A DNA stretch of 6,777 bases. Origin: Streptococcaceae bacterium (GTDB lineage: Bacteria > Bacillota > Bacilli > Lactobacillales > Streptococcaceae). How positions within the stretch are numbered: the first letter of the stretch is position 1; every line of letters begins with the position of its first letter. A program made the position numbers and the translations under genes. The stretch covers positions 1-6,777 of the forward strand of contig JAIRLR010000001.1 of assembly GCA_031259195.1 (NCBI GenBank). The letters are read 5' to 3'. Positions 1 to 6,777 of this stretch are shown here, in pieces. Below the pieces are notes generated by a model. It was not told the origin of the DNA and searched no databases. It saw only the letters and a list, made by a program, of their open reading frames with translations.

Positions 1-112
1 TTTATCTCCATTTTAAGTTTTTGTATATTCATAAGTTTATTATTGCGGTTTTATGAAAAAAAGTAAATGCTGTTGCCCTGATTCTAAGGTTTAATAATAT
101 GATCATTAAATT
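1..112. other. AT-rich sequence downstream of eno, no gene seen
   Basis: This stretch follows the eno stop codon and runs to the window edge. I see no ORF with a ribosome binding site. A 7-bp inverted repeat (TTCATAA at 28-34, TTATGAA at 51-57, 16-nt loop) and a short AT-only hairpin just after the eno stop are visible. Neither has the GC-containing stem directly followed by a T run that marks an intrinsic terminator. The terminator of eno is therefore either weak or beyond the left edge. Confidence 0.5.
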
Positions 113-1505
<1,393 letters not shown>

Positions 1506-1524
1506 TTAATCGACTTGCATTTTG

Positions 1525-1569
1525 ATAAAAAAAACTTACCTGGAATTTTTATAAAATCTCAGATAAGTT
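1525..1569 (-). terminator. Rho-independent terminator of the HD-yidD unit, overlapping the yidD 3' end
   Basis: Read on the minus strand, AACTTATCTG (1569-1560) pairs with CAGGTAAGTT (1542-1533) over 10 bp with one G-U. The interior can continue as an A/U stem around an AUA loop. A run of eight T residues (1534-1527) follows directly, its first two bases being part of the stem. The hairpin covers the last codons and the TAA stop of yidD. On the plus strand the same hairpin is followed by only five T, so it could weakly stop antisense transcription too. Confidence 0.85.
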
Positions 1570-1793
1570 TTTAAGTTAAATTTTAAAGGCACGTGATCTA
1601 CTCCGCCTTTTGCAAATGGCTGACAGCGTAAAAGACGAAGCACTCCCATCAAAATACCCTTAATAGCTCCATGAAAATGAATGGCATCTAACATATACTG
1701 CGAGCAAGTTGGATAGTAGCGACAGCGCTTGGAAAGTAAAGGAGAGAGCCATTTTTGATAACTACGAATTAATAGAATAATTGACTTTTTCAT
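1536..1793 (-). CDS. yidD: Membrane protein insertion efficiency factor YidD
   Basis: An 85-residue member of the YidD (DUF37) family. This small basic protein associates with the inner face of the membrane and helps YidC/Sec-dependent insertion of membrane proteins. The whole family pattern is present: an amphipathic N-terminus (LLIRSYQKWLSPLL), then RCRYYPTCSQY with Cys24 and Cys30, a HGAIKG helix start, and LLRCQPFAKGGVDHVP with Cys57. In many genomes yidD lies next to rnpA and yidC; here it follows an HD-domain gene instead. Its ATG (1793-1791) shares one base with the upstream stop codon (TAATG). No Shine-Dalgarno-like sequence precedes it, so translation probably depends on ribosomes finishing the upstream gene. 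The 3' end forms the terminator of the unit. Confidence 0.95.
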   Translation of the reverse strand: MKKSIILLIRSYQKWLSPLLSKRCRYYPTCSQYMLDAIHFHGAIKGILMGVLRLLRCQPFAKGGVDHVPLKFNLKTYLRFYKNSR

Positions 1794-2299
1794 TATGAGG
1801 CAACGACTTCACGGTTACGTTTGAAAATTTTGCGCTGTCTCCACTTCATAAGCAAAGGATAAATGCCTTCTTTAATAGCGCAATATTTATCAACAAGTGT
1901 GACGATATAGCTTTCTTTATATCGAGGAAAAGCTAAGGTAGCCCCCCACATATGCTTTAAGATAATATCTTTTTCTAAATCACTTAGCTCTGTGATTTGT
2001 TCAGCATTATAAACTGCAATTCTTGCATGAGTATAGGCATGACCTTTATCTTCATTTTTTAGTTCACGACGGTTATAAAAAAATAAATCATGCAACAAAC
2101 CTGCTCTAGCAACTGAACGAGCATTTGCATTTAACTTTTTAGCAATCTTAAAACTTGTATAAGATACATTCAATGAATGTTTTAGTCTATTTGAATAGTG
2201 ATGATGCACAAAGTTTTCCAAATTCTGAACTATCTGCGCTTTAAGCAATTCTTGAACATGCGACATATATTCCTTGTCTTCTAACCAAGGCTGACTCAT
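1793..2299 (-). CDS. HD-domain protein, putative metal-dependent phosphohydrolase
   Basis: A 168-residue predicted soluble protein with an HD fold. The metal-binding series is visible: His41 (LKHSLNVS), His70-Asp71 (GLLHDLFFY), His91 (YTHARIA), His116 (ILKHMWG) and Asp137 (TLVDKYCAIKEG). Such domains hydrolyse phosphomonoesters or phosphodiesters, often of nucleotides. The substrate cannot be told from sequence, and no second domain, signal peptide or membrane segment is present. The C-terminus is strongly basic (KWRQRKIFKRNR), which could contact RNA or membrane lipid (inference). The ATG at 2299 is supported by GGAGG 7 nt upstream (2307-2311) and a good promoter (2343-2371). The stop codon overlaps the yidD start by one base, so the two are cotranscribed and probably translationally coupled. 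This suggests, but does not show, a shared role at the membrane. Confidence 0.88.
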   Translation of the reverse strand: MSQPWLEDKEYMSHVQELLKAQIVQNLENFVHHHYSNRLKHSLNVSYTSFKIAKKLNANARSVARAGLLHDLFFYNRRELKNEDKGHAYTHARIAVYNAEQITELSDLEKDIILKHMWGATLAFPRYKESYIVTLVDKYCAIKEGIYPLLMKWRQRKIFKRNREVVAS

Positions 2300-2306
2300 T
2301 TTATTT

Positions 2307-2311
2307 CCTCC
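2307..2311 (-). promoter_or_regulatory. Ribosome binding site of the HD-domain gene (GGAGG)
   Basis: GGAGG on the minus strand, 7 nt before the ATG at 2299. It selects this ATG over the in-frame ATG at codon 12. Confidence 0.85.
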
Positions 2312-2342
2312 ATAAAATTTATGAAAAATTAATTGTACCTTA

Positions 2343-2371
2343 ATTATACAATCTTAATAAAAATAAACCAA
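2343..2371 (-). promoter_or_regulatory. Putative sigma-A promoter of the HD-yidD unit
   Basis: A perfect -10 hexamer TATAAT (2343-2348) lies 17 bp after TTGGTT (2366-2371), which keeps the TTG of the -35 consensus. The surroundings are A/T-rich. Transcription would start near 2336, leaving a leader of about 37 nt with the GGAGG site. A weaker candidate, TTGAGT with CAAAAT at 17 bp, lies further upstream around 2385-2413. Confidence 0.7.
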
Positions 2372-2409
2372 ATAATCTTCTTTTGATTTTGGACTTATGT
2401 AAATTGTAA

Positions 2410-2491
2410 CTCAAAACCGTCCACCCACCAAAATCCAGTTAATAAAGATGTTTTAAGCGTCGTCAAAGGAAAAGGGTGGAGATTTTTTGAG
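2410..2491. repeat. Imperfect inverted repeat between uvrA and the HD gene
   Basis: CTCAAAA (2410-2416) plus TCCACCC (2420-2426) are complementary to GGGTGGA (2474-2480) plus TTTTGAG (2485-2491). This makes two 7-bp stems split by a 3/4-nt internal loop, with 47 nt between the arms. It lies downstream of the uvrA stop and upstream of the HD promoter. No T run follows on either strand, so it is not a standard terminator. Confidence 0.55.
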
Positions 2492-2504
2492 GTGCTTTTT
2501 CCTT
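2466..2504. repeat. Second inverted repeat interlocked with the first, at the uvrA stop
   Basis: AAGGAAAA (2466-2473) is complementary to TTTTCCTT (2497-2504), which overlaps the uvrA stop codon; the loop is 23 nt. One arm lies inside the loop of the 2410-2491 repeat and vice versa, so both pairings together would form a pseudoknot. This could be the uvrA transcript end, but the missing U run makes that uncertain. Confidence 0.4.
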
Positions 2505-5340
2505 AAAAAATGCTACCCGACCTTGACAATAGAACCTTTAAATACTGGCCTGTATAACTCTCTTTAACCTGCACCACCTTCTCCGGTGTGCCAGTTGCAA
2601 TGATTTCACCACCAGTATCGCCGCCTTCTGGTCCTAAATCAATAATATAATCTGCACATTTAATCACATCCAGATTATGCTCAATCACCAAGACCGTATT
2701 GCCAGCATCAACTAAGCGTTCAAGCACCTTTAATAAGCGGGCGATGTCATCTGTATGAAGTCCCGTTGTTGGCTCGTCCAAAATATAAAAGTTTTTACCA
2801 TTAGAGATACGATGCAACTCGGAAGCCAATTTCATTCGCTGTGCTTCTCCGCCTGATAACGTTGTTGCTGGCTGTCCAAGCGTAATATATCCTAAACCAA
2901 CATCAACGATTGTTTGCAATTTTCGCTTAATTTTTGGAATAGGCTTAAAGAACGCCACCGCATCAGTTGCTGTCATTTCCAAAATTTCCGCAATGCTTTT
3001 ACTCTTGTAACGCACTTCTAGCGTTTCGGAGTTATATCTTCGCCCATGACAAACTTCGCAAGAGACATAGATATCCGGCAAAAAATGCATCTCAATCTTG
3101 ATAATCCCGTCCCCCTTGCAAGCCTCACAACGTCCGCTTTTAACATTAAAACTAAAACGCCCCTTTTTATAGCCTCGCACCTTAGCTTCATTTGTCTTAG
3201 CAAATAAATCACGAATGTCATCAAAAACGCCAGTATAAGTTACGAGATTACTTCGCGGTGTGCGCCCGATTGGCCTTTGATCAATATTAACTAACTTTTC
3301 AAGTTCCTCATAACCTGTTAACTTTTTATACTTTCCTGCCCTTTTAGAATTACGATTTAGCTTTTGTGCTAAAGCTTTTTTTAAAATTTGATTAACCAAA
3401 GTCGATTTTCCCGAACCAGAAACTCCCGTTACGGCAATAAAAGTTCCTAAAGGAAATTTAACATTGATATTTTTTAAATTATTTTCCGCCGCACCAGTTA
3501 GTCGCAGAGCTTTGCCTTGCCCTTTACGCCGCTTCTTTGGCACCATAATCTTCTTTTGCCCAGCTAAATACTGACCTGTCAAAGATTTAGAATTATTTGC
3601 CACCTTTTCTGGCGTCCCTGCCGCAATCACTTGCCCACCAAAATCTCCTGCACCTGGCCCCATATCAATTAAAAAATCGGCTGAACGCATGGTATCCTCA
3701 TCATGTTCCACCACAATTAAAGTATTGCCCAGATCACGCATCTTCCGTAAAGAAGCAATCAAACGGTCATTATCTCGCTGATGAAGGCCAATTGAGGGCT
3801 CATCTAAAATATACAAAACACCTGATAGATTAGAACCAATTTGTGTCGCCAAGCGAATTCGTTGCGCTTCGCCACCAGAAAGCGTTCCTGCTGCTCTAGC
3901 TAATGTCAGATAGTTTAAGCCAACATTCTGCAAGAAAGTTAAACGATCTCGAACTTCTTTAATAATCGGTTTAGCAATCATTGTTTCTTTTTCGGATAAT
4001 TTAATAGTTTCCAAAAATGCTAAAGCATTGCCAATCGCCTGCTCACTAAATTTTGCAATATGCACCCCTGCTATTTCAACTGAGAGAGCTTGTGAATTCA
4101 AACGATAACCATGGCAAGTTGCACAAGTCAGCTCTGTCATATAGCCTTTCATCTGTTCTCTGGTAAAATCAGAATTAGTCTCCTGAAATCTGCGCTTAAT
4201 ATTATTGATGATCCCTTCAAAAGGCACTTCAACATCTCTAATACCGCCAAAATCATTTTCATAATGAAAGTGAAACGTCTCATCATTAGAGCCATAAAGA
4301 ATCAGGTCTTGTTCCTCTGCAGAAAGTTTGCCAAAAGGCATATCCATATCGATATGGAACTCTTTCATTGCCTGCTCTAGCATCTGTGGATAATAAGTTG
4401 AACTAATCGGATTCCACGCAGCAATGGCCCCTTTACGCAAAGTTTTTGAACGATCAGGGACTACCAAATCCATATCTACTTCAAGCTTTACTCCCAAGCC
4501 ATCACAGTCAGGGCACGCCCCAAAAGGAGCATTAAATGAAAACAAGCGCGGCTCCATCGCTCCAACGCTAAAACCACAAAGAGGGCAAGAGTAGTGTTCA
4601 CTAAAAGTAAGCTCCTTATTGCCAATCACATCGACAATCGCAAAACCTTGTGCTAAACGCAGTGCCGCCTCAAAGGAGTCAAATAAACGTGAACGAATCC
4701 TGTCCTTTACCACAATCCGATCCACCACAACTTCAATTGTATGCTTTTTTGTCTTAGCAAGAGGCGGCACTTCGGTAAGATCATATAACTGGCCATTAAC
4801 GCGAACACGTACATAGCCTTCACTTTGAACCTGCTCAAAAACTTTCTTATGCTCACCCTTTTTCGCTTTAACAATCGGCGCTAAAATCTGAATTTTACTC
4901 CGCTCTTCCATGGCCAAAACCCGATCAACCATCTGTTCAACTGATTGTGCCGTAATCTCAATATGATCATTTGGACAAATAGCTCGTCCCACGCGTGCAT
5001 ATAAAAGGCGAAGATAATCATTAATTTCTGTAACCGTCCCCACTGTTGAGCGCGGATTTTTACTTGTGGTCTTTTGATCAATTGAAATTGACGGACTCAG
5101 CCCATCAATCGAGTCAACATCGGATCTTTCCATTTGTCCTAAAAATTGCCTTGCATACGCTGATAAACTTTCCACATAGCGACGCTGTCCTTCGGCATAT
5201 AAAGTATCAAAAGCAAGAGAACTCTTTCCTGAACCTGACAGACCAGTAATCACAACTAACTTTTCTCTTGGAATCTCAACGTCAATATTCTTTAAATTAT
5301 GTGAACGTGCGCCGCGAATAATGATCTTATCGTGTGCCAA
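2503..5340 (-). CDS. uvrA: Excinuclease ABC subunit A
   Basis: DNA-damage recognition ATPase of nucleotide excision repair. It dimerises, loads UvrB at lesions and then leaves. With the TTG start it has 945 residues, the normal full length. In that numbering: Walker A GLSGSGKS (33-40), zinc-type cysteines 252/255 and 276/279, a CxxC at 406/409, first ABC signature LSGGEAQR (487-494), Walker B LDEPS (Asp513, Glu514), second Walker A GVSGSGKS (639-646), a second zinc finger with cysteines 738/741 and 761/764, second signature at 828-835, and Walker B Asp855-Glu856. The UvrB-binding and insertion regions between the first Walker A and first signature are complete, so this is a canonical UvrA, not the shorter UvrA2 type. 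The start is fixed by AAGGAGG, which a longer reading from 5364 would place inside the gene. It follows yhaM by 27 bp; uvrB, its usual partner, is not adjacent. I found no LexA-like GAAC-N4-GTTC box upstream. Confidence 0.98.
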   Translation of the reverse strand: MAHDKIIIRGARSHNLKNIDVEIPREKLVVITGLSGSGKSSLAFDTLYAEGQRRYVESLSAYARQFLGQMERSDVDSIDGLSPSISIDQKTTSKNPRSTVGTVTEINDYLRLLYARVGRAICPNDHIEITAQSVEQMVDRVLAMEERSKIQILAPIVKAKKGEHKKVFEQVQSEGYVRVRVNGQLYDLTEVPPLAKTKKHTIEVVVDRIVVKDRIRSRLFDSFEAALRLAQGFAIVDVIGNKELTFSEHYSCPLCGFSVGAMEPRLFSFNAPFGACPDCDGLGVKLEVDMDLVVPDRSKTLRKGAIAAWNPISSTYYPQMLEQAMKEFHIDMDMPFGKLSAEEQDLILYGSNDETFHFHYENDFGGIRDVEVPFEGIINNIKRRFQETNSDFTREQMKGYMTELTCATCHGYRLNSQALSVEIAGVHIAKFSEQAIGNALAFLETIKLSEKETMIAKPIIKEVRDRLTFLQNVGLNYLTLARAAGTLSGGEAQRIRLATQIGSNLSGVLYILDEPSIGLHQRDNDRLIASLRKMRDLGNTLIVVEHDEDTMRSADFLIDMGPGAGDFGGQVIAAGTPEKVANNSKSLTGQYLAGQKKIMVPKKRRKGQGKALRLTGAAENNLKNINVKFPLGTFIAVTGVSGSGKSTLVNQILKKALAQKLNRNSKRAGKYKKLTGYEELEKLVNIDQRPIGRTPRSNLVTYTGVFDDIRDLFAKTNEAKVRGYKKGRFSFNVKSGRCEACKGDGIIKIEMHFLPDIYVSCEVCHGRRYNSETLEVRYKSKSIAEILEMTATDAVAFFKPIPKIKRKLQTIVDVGLGYITLGQPATTLSGGEAQRMKLASELHRISNGKNFYILDEPTTGLHTDDIARLLKVLERLVDAGNTVLVIEHNLDVIKCADYIIDLGPEGGDTGGEIIATGTPEKVVQVKESYTGQYLKVLLSRSGSIF

Positions 5341-5348
5341 AAGAACTC

Positions 5349-5355
5349 CCTCCTT
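5349..5355 (-). promoter_or_regulatory. uvrA ribosome binding site (AAGGAGG), selecting a TTG start
   Basis: A near-perfect AAGGAGG lies 8 nt before TTG (5340-5338). The protein then begins (M)AHDKIII, matching the usual UvrA N-terminus. The more distal in-frame TTG at 5364 lies upstream of this site and would give eight extra residues encoded partly by the Shine-Dalgarno itself. Confidence 0.88.
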
Positions 5356-5367
5356 ATTTAACAAACT

Positions 5368-6315
5368 TTAACTTTTCGGTCGATAGAAATTACGATTATC
5401 AAGTCCAAAAATTCGCTGTGTTTTTTCTCCTGGAGCAACCTGCTGTAAAGCAGAAGTCATCATTGACATCGAAGCGTCTAGTTTATCAATATAGTGCAGC
5501 ACTTCAGCTTCCATAATTTTTGGTCGTACAGGAGATCCATACTCTAGCAAGCCGTGATGAGCCAAAACAATATGACGCAGCAAAAGCAAGTCTTCTTTAT
5601 GATCATCAATTCCCAGCTCAATCACTGCTTTCGTGATCTCTTCATCAACAATTGCAATATGCCCCACTAAGTTTCCAGCCAAAGTATACTCCGTTCCCAC
5701 TGGACCGGTTAACTCGACTACTTTGCCCAGATCATGTAAAATAACCCCGGCATATAGTAAAGAACGATTTAACACTGGGTAAAGTTCAGCAATCCGCTCA
5801 GCTAAGCGCAACATGCTCACTATATGAAAGGCCAACCCTGTTTCAAAAGTATGATGATTTGATTTAGCTGCAGGAAAAGTAAAGAAGCCTTCGCGATATT
5901 TATTTAAAAGCAAGCGCACAATCCGCTGCCAGTTGGCATTAGTAATCGCAAATAATTTTTTATTAATTTCTTCTTCCAAGTCATTTTTTGACATCGGCGG
6001 TTTATCTTTATAATCTTCAGGATTATTAGGTTCCATACCAGTGGCAACCCGCAAATCAATTTGGTTTACTTGCGGCATTCCTTGATAAAGCTCTTTTTTC
6101 CCTGTCATATGTACAACCATACCAGGAATAAATTCTCGGATCGTTTTTTCATTTGTATTCCATAGATTCCCACTGATTGAAGAAGAACGATCTTGAAAAG
6201 TAAAAGCCTGATATTGCTTACCTGCTCGTGTCATGCGCACATCCATACTTTTAATCAAAACATAAGTTTCAAAATTTTCATCAACCTGAATCTCATTTAA
6301 CATTTTGATCGTCAT
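5368..6315 (-). CDS. yhaM: 3'-5' exoribonuclease YhaM (OB-fold plus HD domain)
   Basis: Nuclease of the YhaM/Cbf1 family, which trims RNA (and single-stranded DNA in vitro) from the 3' end with Mn2+ and takes part in RNA turnover. It has 315 residues, like the Bacillus protein. Residues about 14-90 form an OB-fold nucleic-acid-binding domain (YVLIKSMDVR, FTFQDRSSSISGNLW). From about 150 there is an HD domain with His154-His155 (NHHTFETG), His164, His194-Asp195 (ILHDLGK), His219 (GHIAI), His253-His254 (LAHHG) and Asp277 (YIDKLDA). I chose the ATG at 6315 because it forms an ATGA overlap with the yhaN stop; GGAAAGG (6326-6332) lies 10 nt before it. An upstream TTG at 6336 is less likely. The gene appears intact, although the yhaN gene before it is broken. 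uvrA follows after 27 bp and is probably cotranscribed. Confidence 0.95.
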   Translation of the reverse strand: MTIKMLNEIQVDENFETYVLIKSMDVRMTRAGKQYQAFTFQDRSSSISGNLWNTNEKTIREFIPGMVVHMTGKKELYQGMPQVNQIDLRVATGMEPNNPEDYKDKPPMSKNDLEEEINKKLFAITNANWQRIVRLLLNKYREGFFTFPAAKSNHHTFETGLAFHIVSMLRLAERIAELYPVLNRSLLYAGVILHDLGKVVELTGPVGTEYTLAGNLVGHIAIVDEEITKAVIELGIDDHKEDLLLLRHIVLAHHGLLEYGSPVRPKIMEAEVLHYIDKLDASMSMMTSALQQVAPGEKTQRIFGLDNRNFYRPKS

Positions 6316-6668
6316 AACTCTATTACCTTTCCACAATTTGACTTAAAAAACAACGAACGCATCTGCTGATCACTTGAAAAAAGAATTACTTGCTCTTCTT
6401 GAGCAGCATCTGTAAATAATTTTAATAAATTACCTTTACGTTTCTCATCATAATGCAACCATCCATCATCCACTAAAATTGGTGCATAATGCTTATTCCG
6501 ATGAAGTAAAAAGGCCATTCTAATCGTTAAATACAACTGATCTTTTGCTCCTGTAGAAAGATCCGCAATTCGAAAAAGACTACCGTTTGCATCTTCAAGC
6601 TTAAGTCCGCCATCAATTAACTCAATCCCCACGTACTTCTCAGAAGTTAAAGCGCTAAATATACCCCT
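6312..6668 (-). pseudogene. yhaN: C-terminal remnant of the SbcC/SMC-like ATPase YhaN
   Basis: Only the last ~118 codons of a protein that is normally about 900 residues or more remain. What remains is the C-terminal half of the ABC-type ATPase head: FSALTSEKYVGIEL at the junction, the ABC signature LSTGAKDQLYL, the Walker B-like PILVDD with following GWLHYDE, and a switch region ILFSSDQQ. The Walker A P-loop and the coiled coils are absent, so it could not hydrolyse ATP alone. The frame is closed upstream by TAG at 6671-6669, and recognisable homology starts near 6659. A GTG at 6632 could start a 106-residue peptide but has no good ribosome binding site. The upstream bases do not resume YhaN-like sequence in any frame, so a rearrangement or insertion fits better than a point frameshift. 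The stop overlaps the yhaM ATG by 4 bp, the remnant of a coupled yhaN-yhaM operon. An assembly junction is an alternative cause. Confidence 0.8.
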
Positions 6669-6688
6669 CTAAATTGAAAATATGGGTT

Positions 6689-6767
6689 TTTAAAAAAACT
6701 GAAAATTGTCATTAATACGACTTCTCATGCTCAAGGAAATATCCTCCCAAGTCTCTTTAAAAAAACT
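6689..6767. repeat. 12-bp direct repeat (TTTAAAAAAACT)
   Basis: TTTAAAAAAACT occurs exactly at 6689-6700 and again at 6756-6767, 67 bp apart start to start. It is low-complexity, so chance is a real possibility, but both copies lie in the unassigned block next to the yhaN break. Confidence 0.4.
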
Positions 6768-6776
6768 CCAGATACT
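6690..6776 (-). CDS. Possible 3' tail of an unidentified ORF, cut by the window edge
   Basis: On the minus strand a frame is open from the window edge for 28 codons and ends in TAA at 6692-6690. The peptide has a tryptophan-rich start (SIWSFFKETWEDIS) and ends INDNFQFF. I do not recognise it. Its position, ending about 20-30 bp before the point where yhaN homology begins, is what one expects of a transposase C-terminus inside an insertion sequence, but no transposase motif can be seen in so short a piece. It may equally be a chance open frame. An in-frame ATG preceded by GGGAGG would give only 12 residues. Confidence 0.2.
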   Translation of the reverse strand, partial: SIWSFFKETWEDISLSMRSRINDNFQFF

Positions 6777-6777
6777 G

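Larger units (their letters stand above)
6669..6777. other. Unassigned sequence replacing the upstream part of yhaN
   Basis: AT-rich sequence that I cannot assign. On the minus strand it contains stops in all three frames and nothing like the YhaN coiled coil. The most likely explanations are the end of an insertion sequence or another rearrangement. I could not identify terminal inverted repeats or a target-site duplication, since only one side is visible. Confidence 0.45.

Noticed and set aside
1..11. ATG GAG ATA at the left edge on the minus strand as the start of another gene
   Set aside because: Only three codons are visible and no ribosome binding site precedes it.
28..57. TTCATAA/TTATGAA inverted repeat as the eno terminator
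   Set aside because: The stem has a single G-C pair and a 16-nt loop, and no T run follows on the minus strand.
2497..2520. Hairpin from GC-T-run/A-run-GC around the uvrA stop as an intrinsic terminator
   Set aside because: The stem is almost all A/U with a bulge, and is followed by ACCTC rather than a U run.
3018..3224. Open frame of 68 codons on the minus strand within uvrA
   Set aside because: It overlaps the strongly conserved second zinc-finger region of uvrA in another frame, has no family resemblance and is a shadow.
3597..5249. Several open frames of 60-90 codons on the plus strand (for example 3597-3833, 4111-4380, 4619-4816, 5046-5249)
   Set aside because: All lie antisense to uvrA coding sequence, carry no recognisable domain or convincing ribosome binding site, and are explained by the codon use of the real gene.
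5334..5516. Plus-strand open frame of 60 codons across the yhaM-uvrA junction
   Set aside because: It is antisense to the yhaM 3' end and the uvrA ribosome binding site, with no homology recognised.

Overview
The window reads as a chromosomal segment of a low-GC Gram-positive bacterium, most likely a member of the Lactobacillaceae. The protein sequences of enolase, UvrA and YhaM look lactobacillar, Shine-Dalgarno sites are strong (AAGGAG, GGAGG), and the yhaN-yhaM pair is a Firmicutes arrangement. This placement rests on recognising protein families by eye, not on a search. Every supported gene lies on the minus strand, so the window is transcribed from its right end to its left end.

Layout in the direction of transcription: (1) 6633-6777 is unassigned sequence that breaks the upstream part of yhaN. 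It holds a 28-codon open 3' tail of unknown identity and a 12-bp direct repeat. (2) 6312-6668 is the C-terminal remnant of the SbcC/SMC-like ATPase yhaN. (3) 5368-6315 is yhaM, a 3'-5' exoribonuclease with an OB-fold and an HD domain; its ATG overlaps the yhaN stop codon by 4 bp. (4) 2503-5340 is full-length uvrA, starting at a TTG codon 27 bp after yhaM. (5) 2300-2502 is an intergenic region with nested inverted repeats and a good sigma-A-type promoter. (6) 1793-2299 is a small HD-domain hydrolase, fused through a TAATG overlap to (7) 1536-1793, yidD. A rho-independent terminator is folded from the last codons of yidD. (8) 113-1423 is eno, with its own promoter. (9) 1-112 is AT-rich sequence downstream of eno with no recognisable gene.

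Three transcription units are suggested: yhaN'-yhaM-uvrA (RNA turnover and nucleotide excision repair, with the promoter outside the window or in the disrupted region), HD-yidD (promoter 2343-2371, terminator 1525-1569), and monocistronic eno (promoter 1477-1505).

Most of the window is ordinary housekeeping sequence, and I see no convincing new system. The points most worth a second look are the decapitated yhaN with foreign-looking sequence at the right edge, uvrA sitting behind yhaM with no uvrB next to it, the interlocking inverted repeats after uvrA, and the tightly coupled HD-yidD pair.
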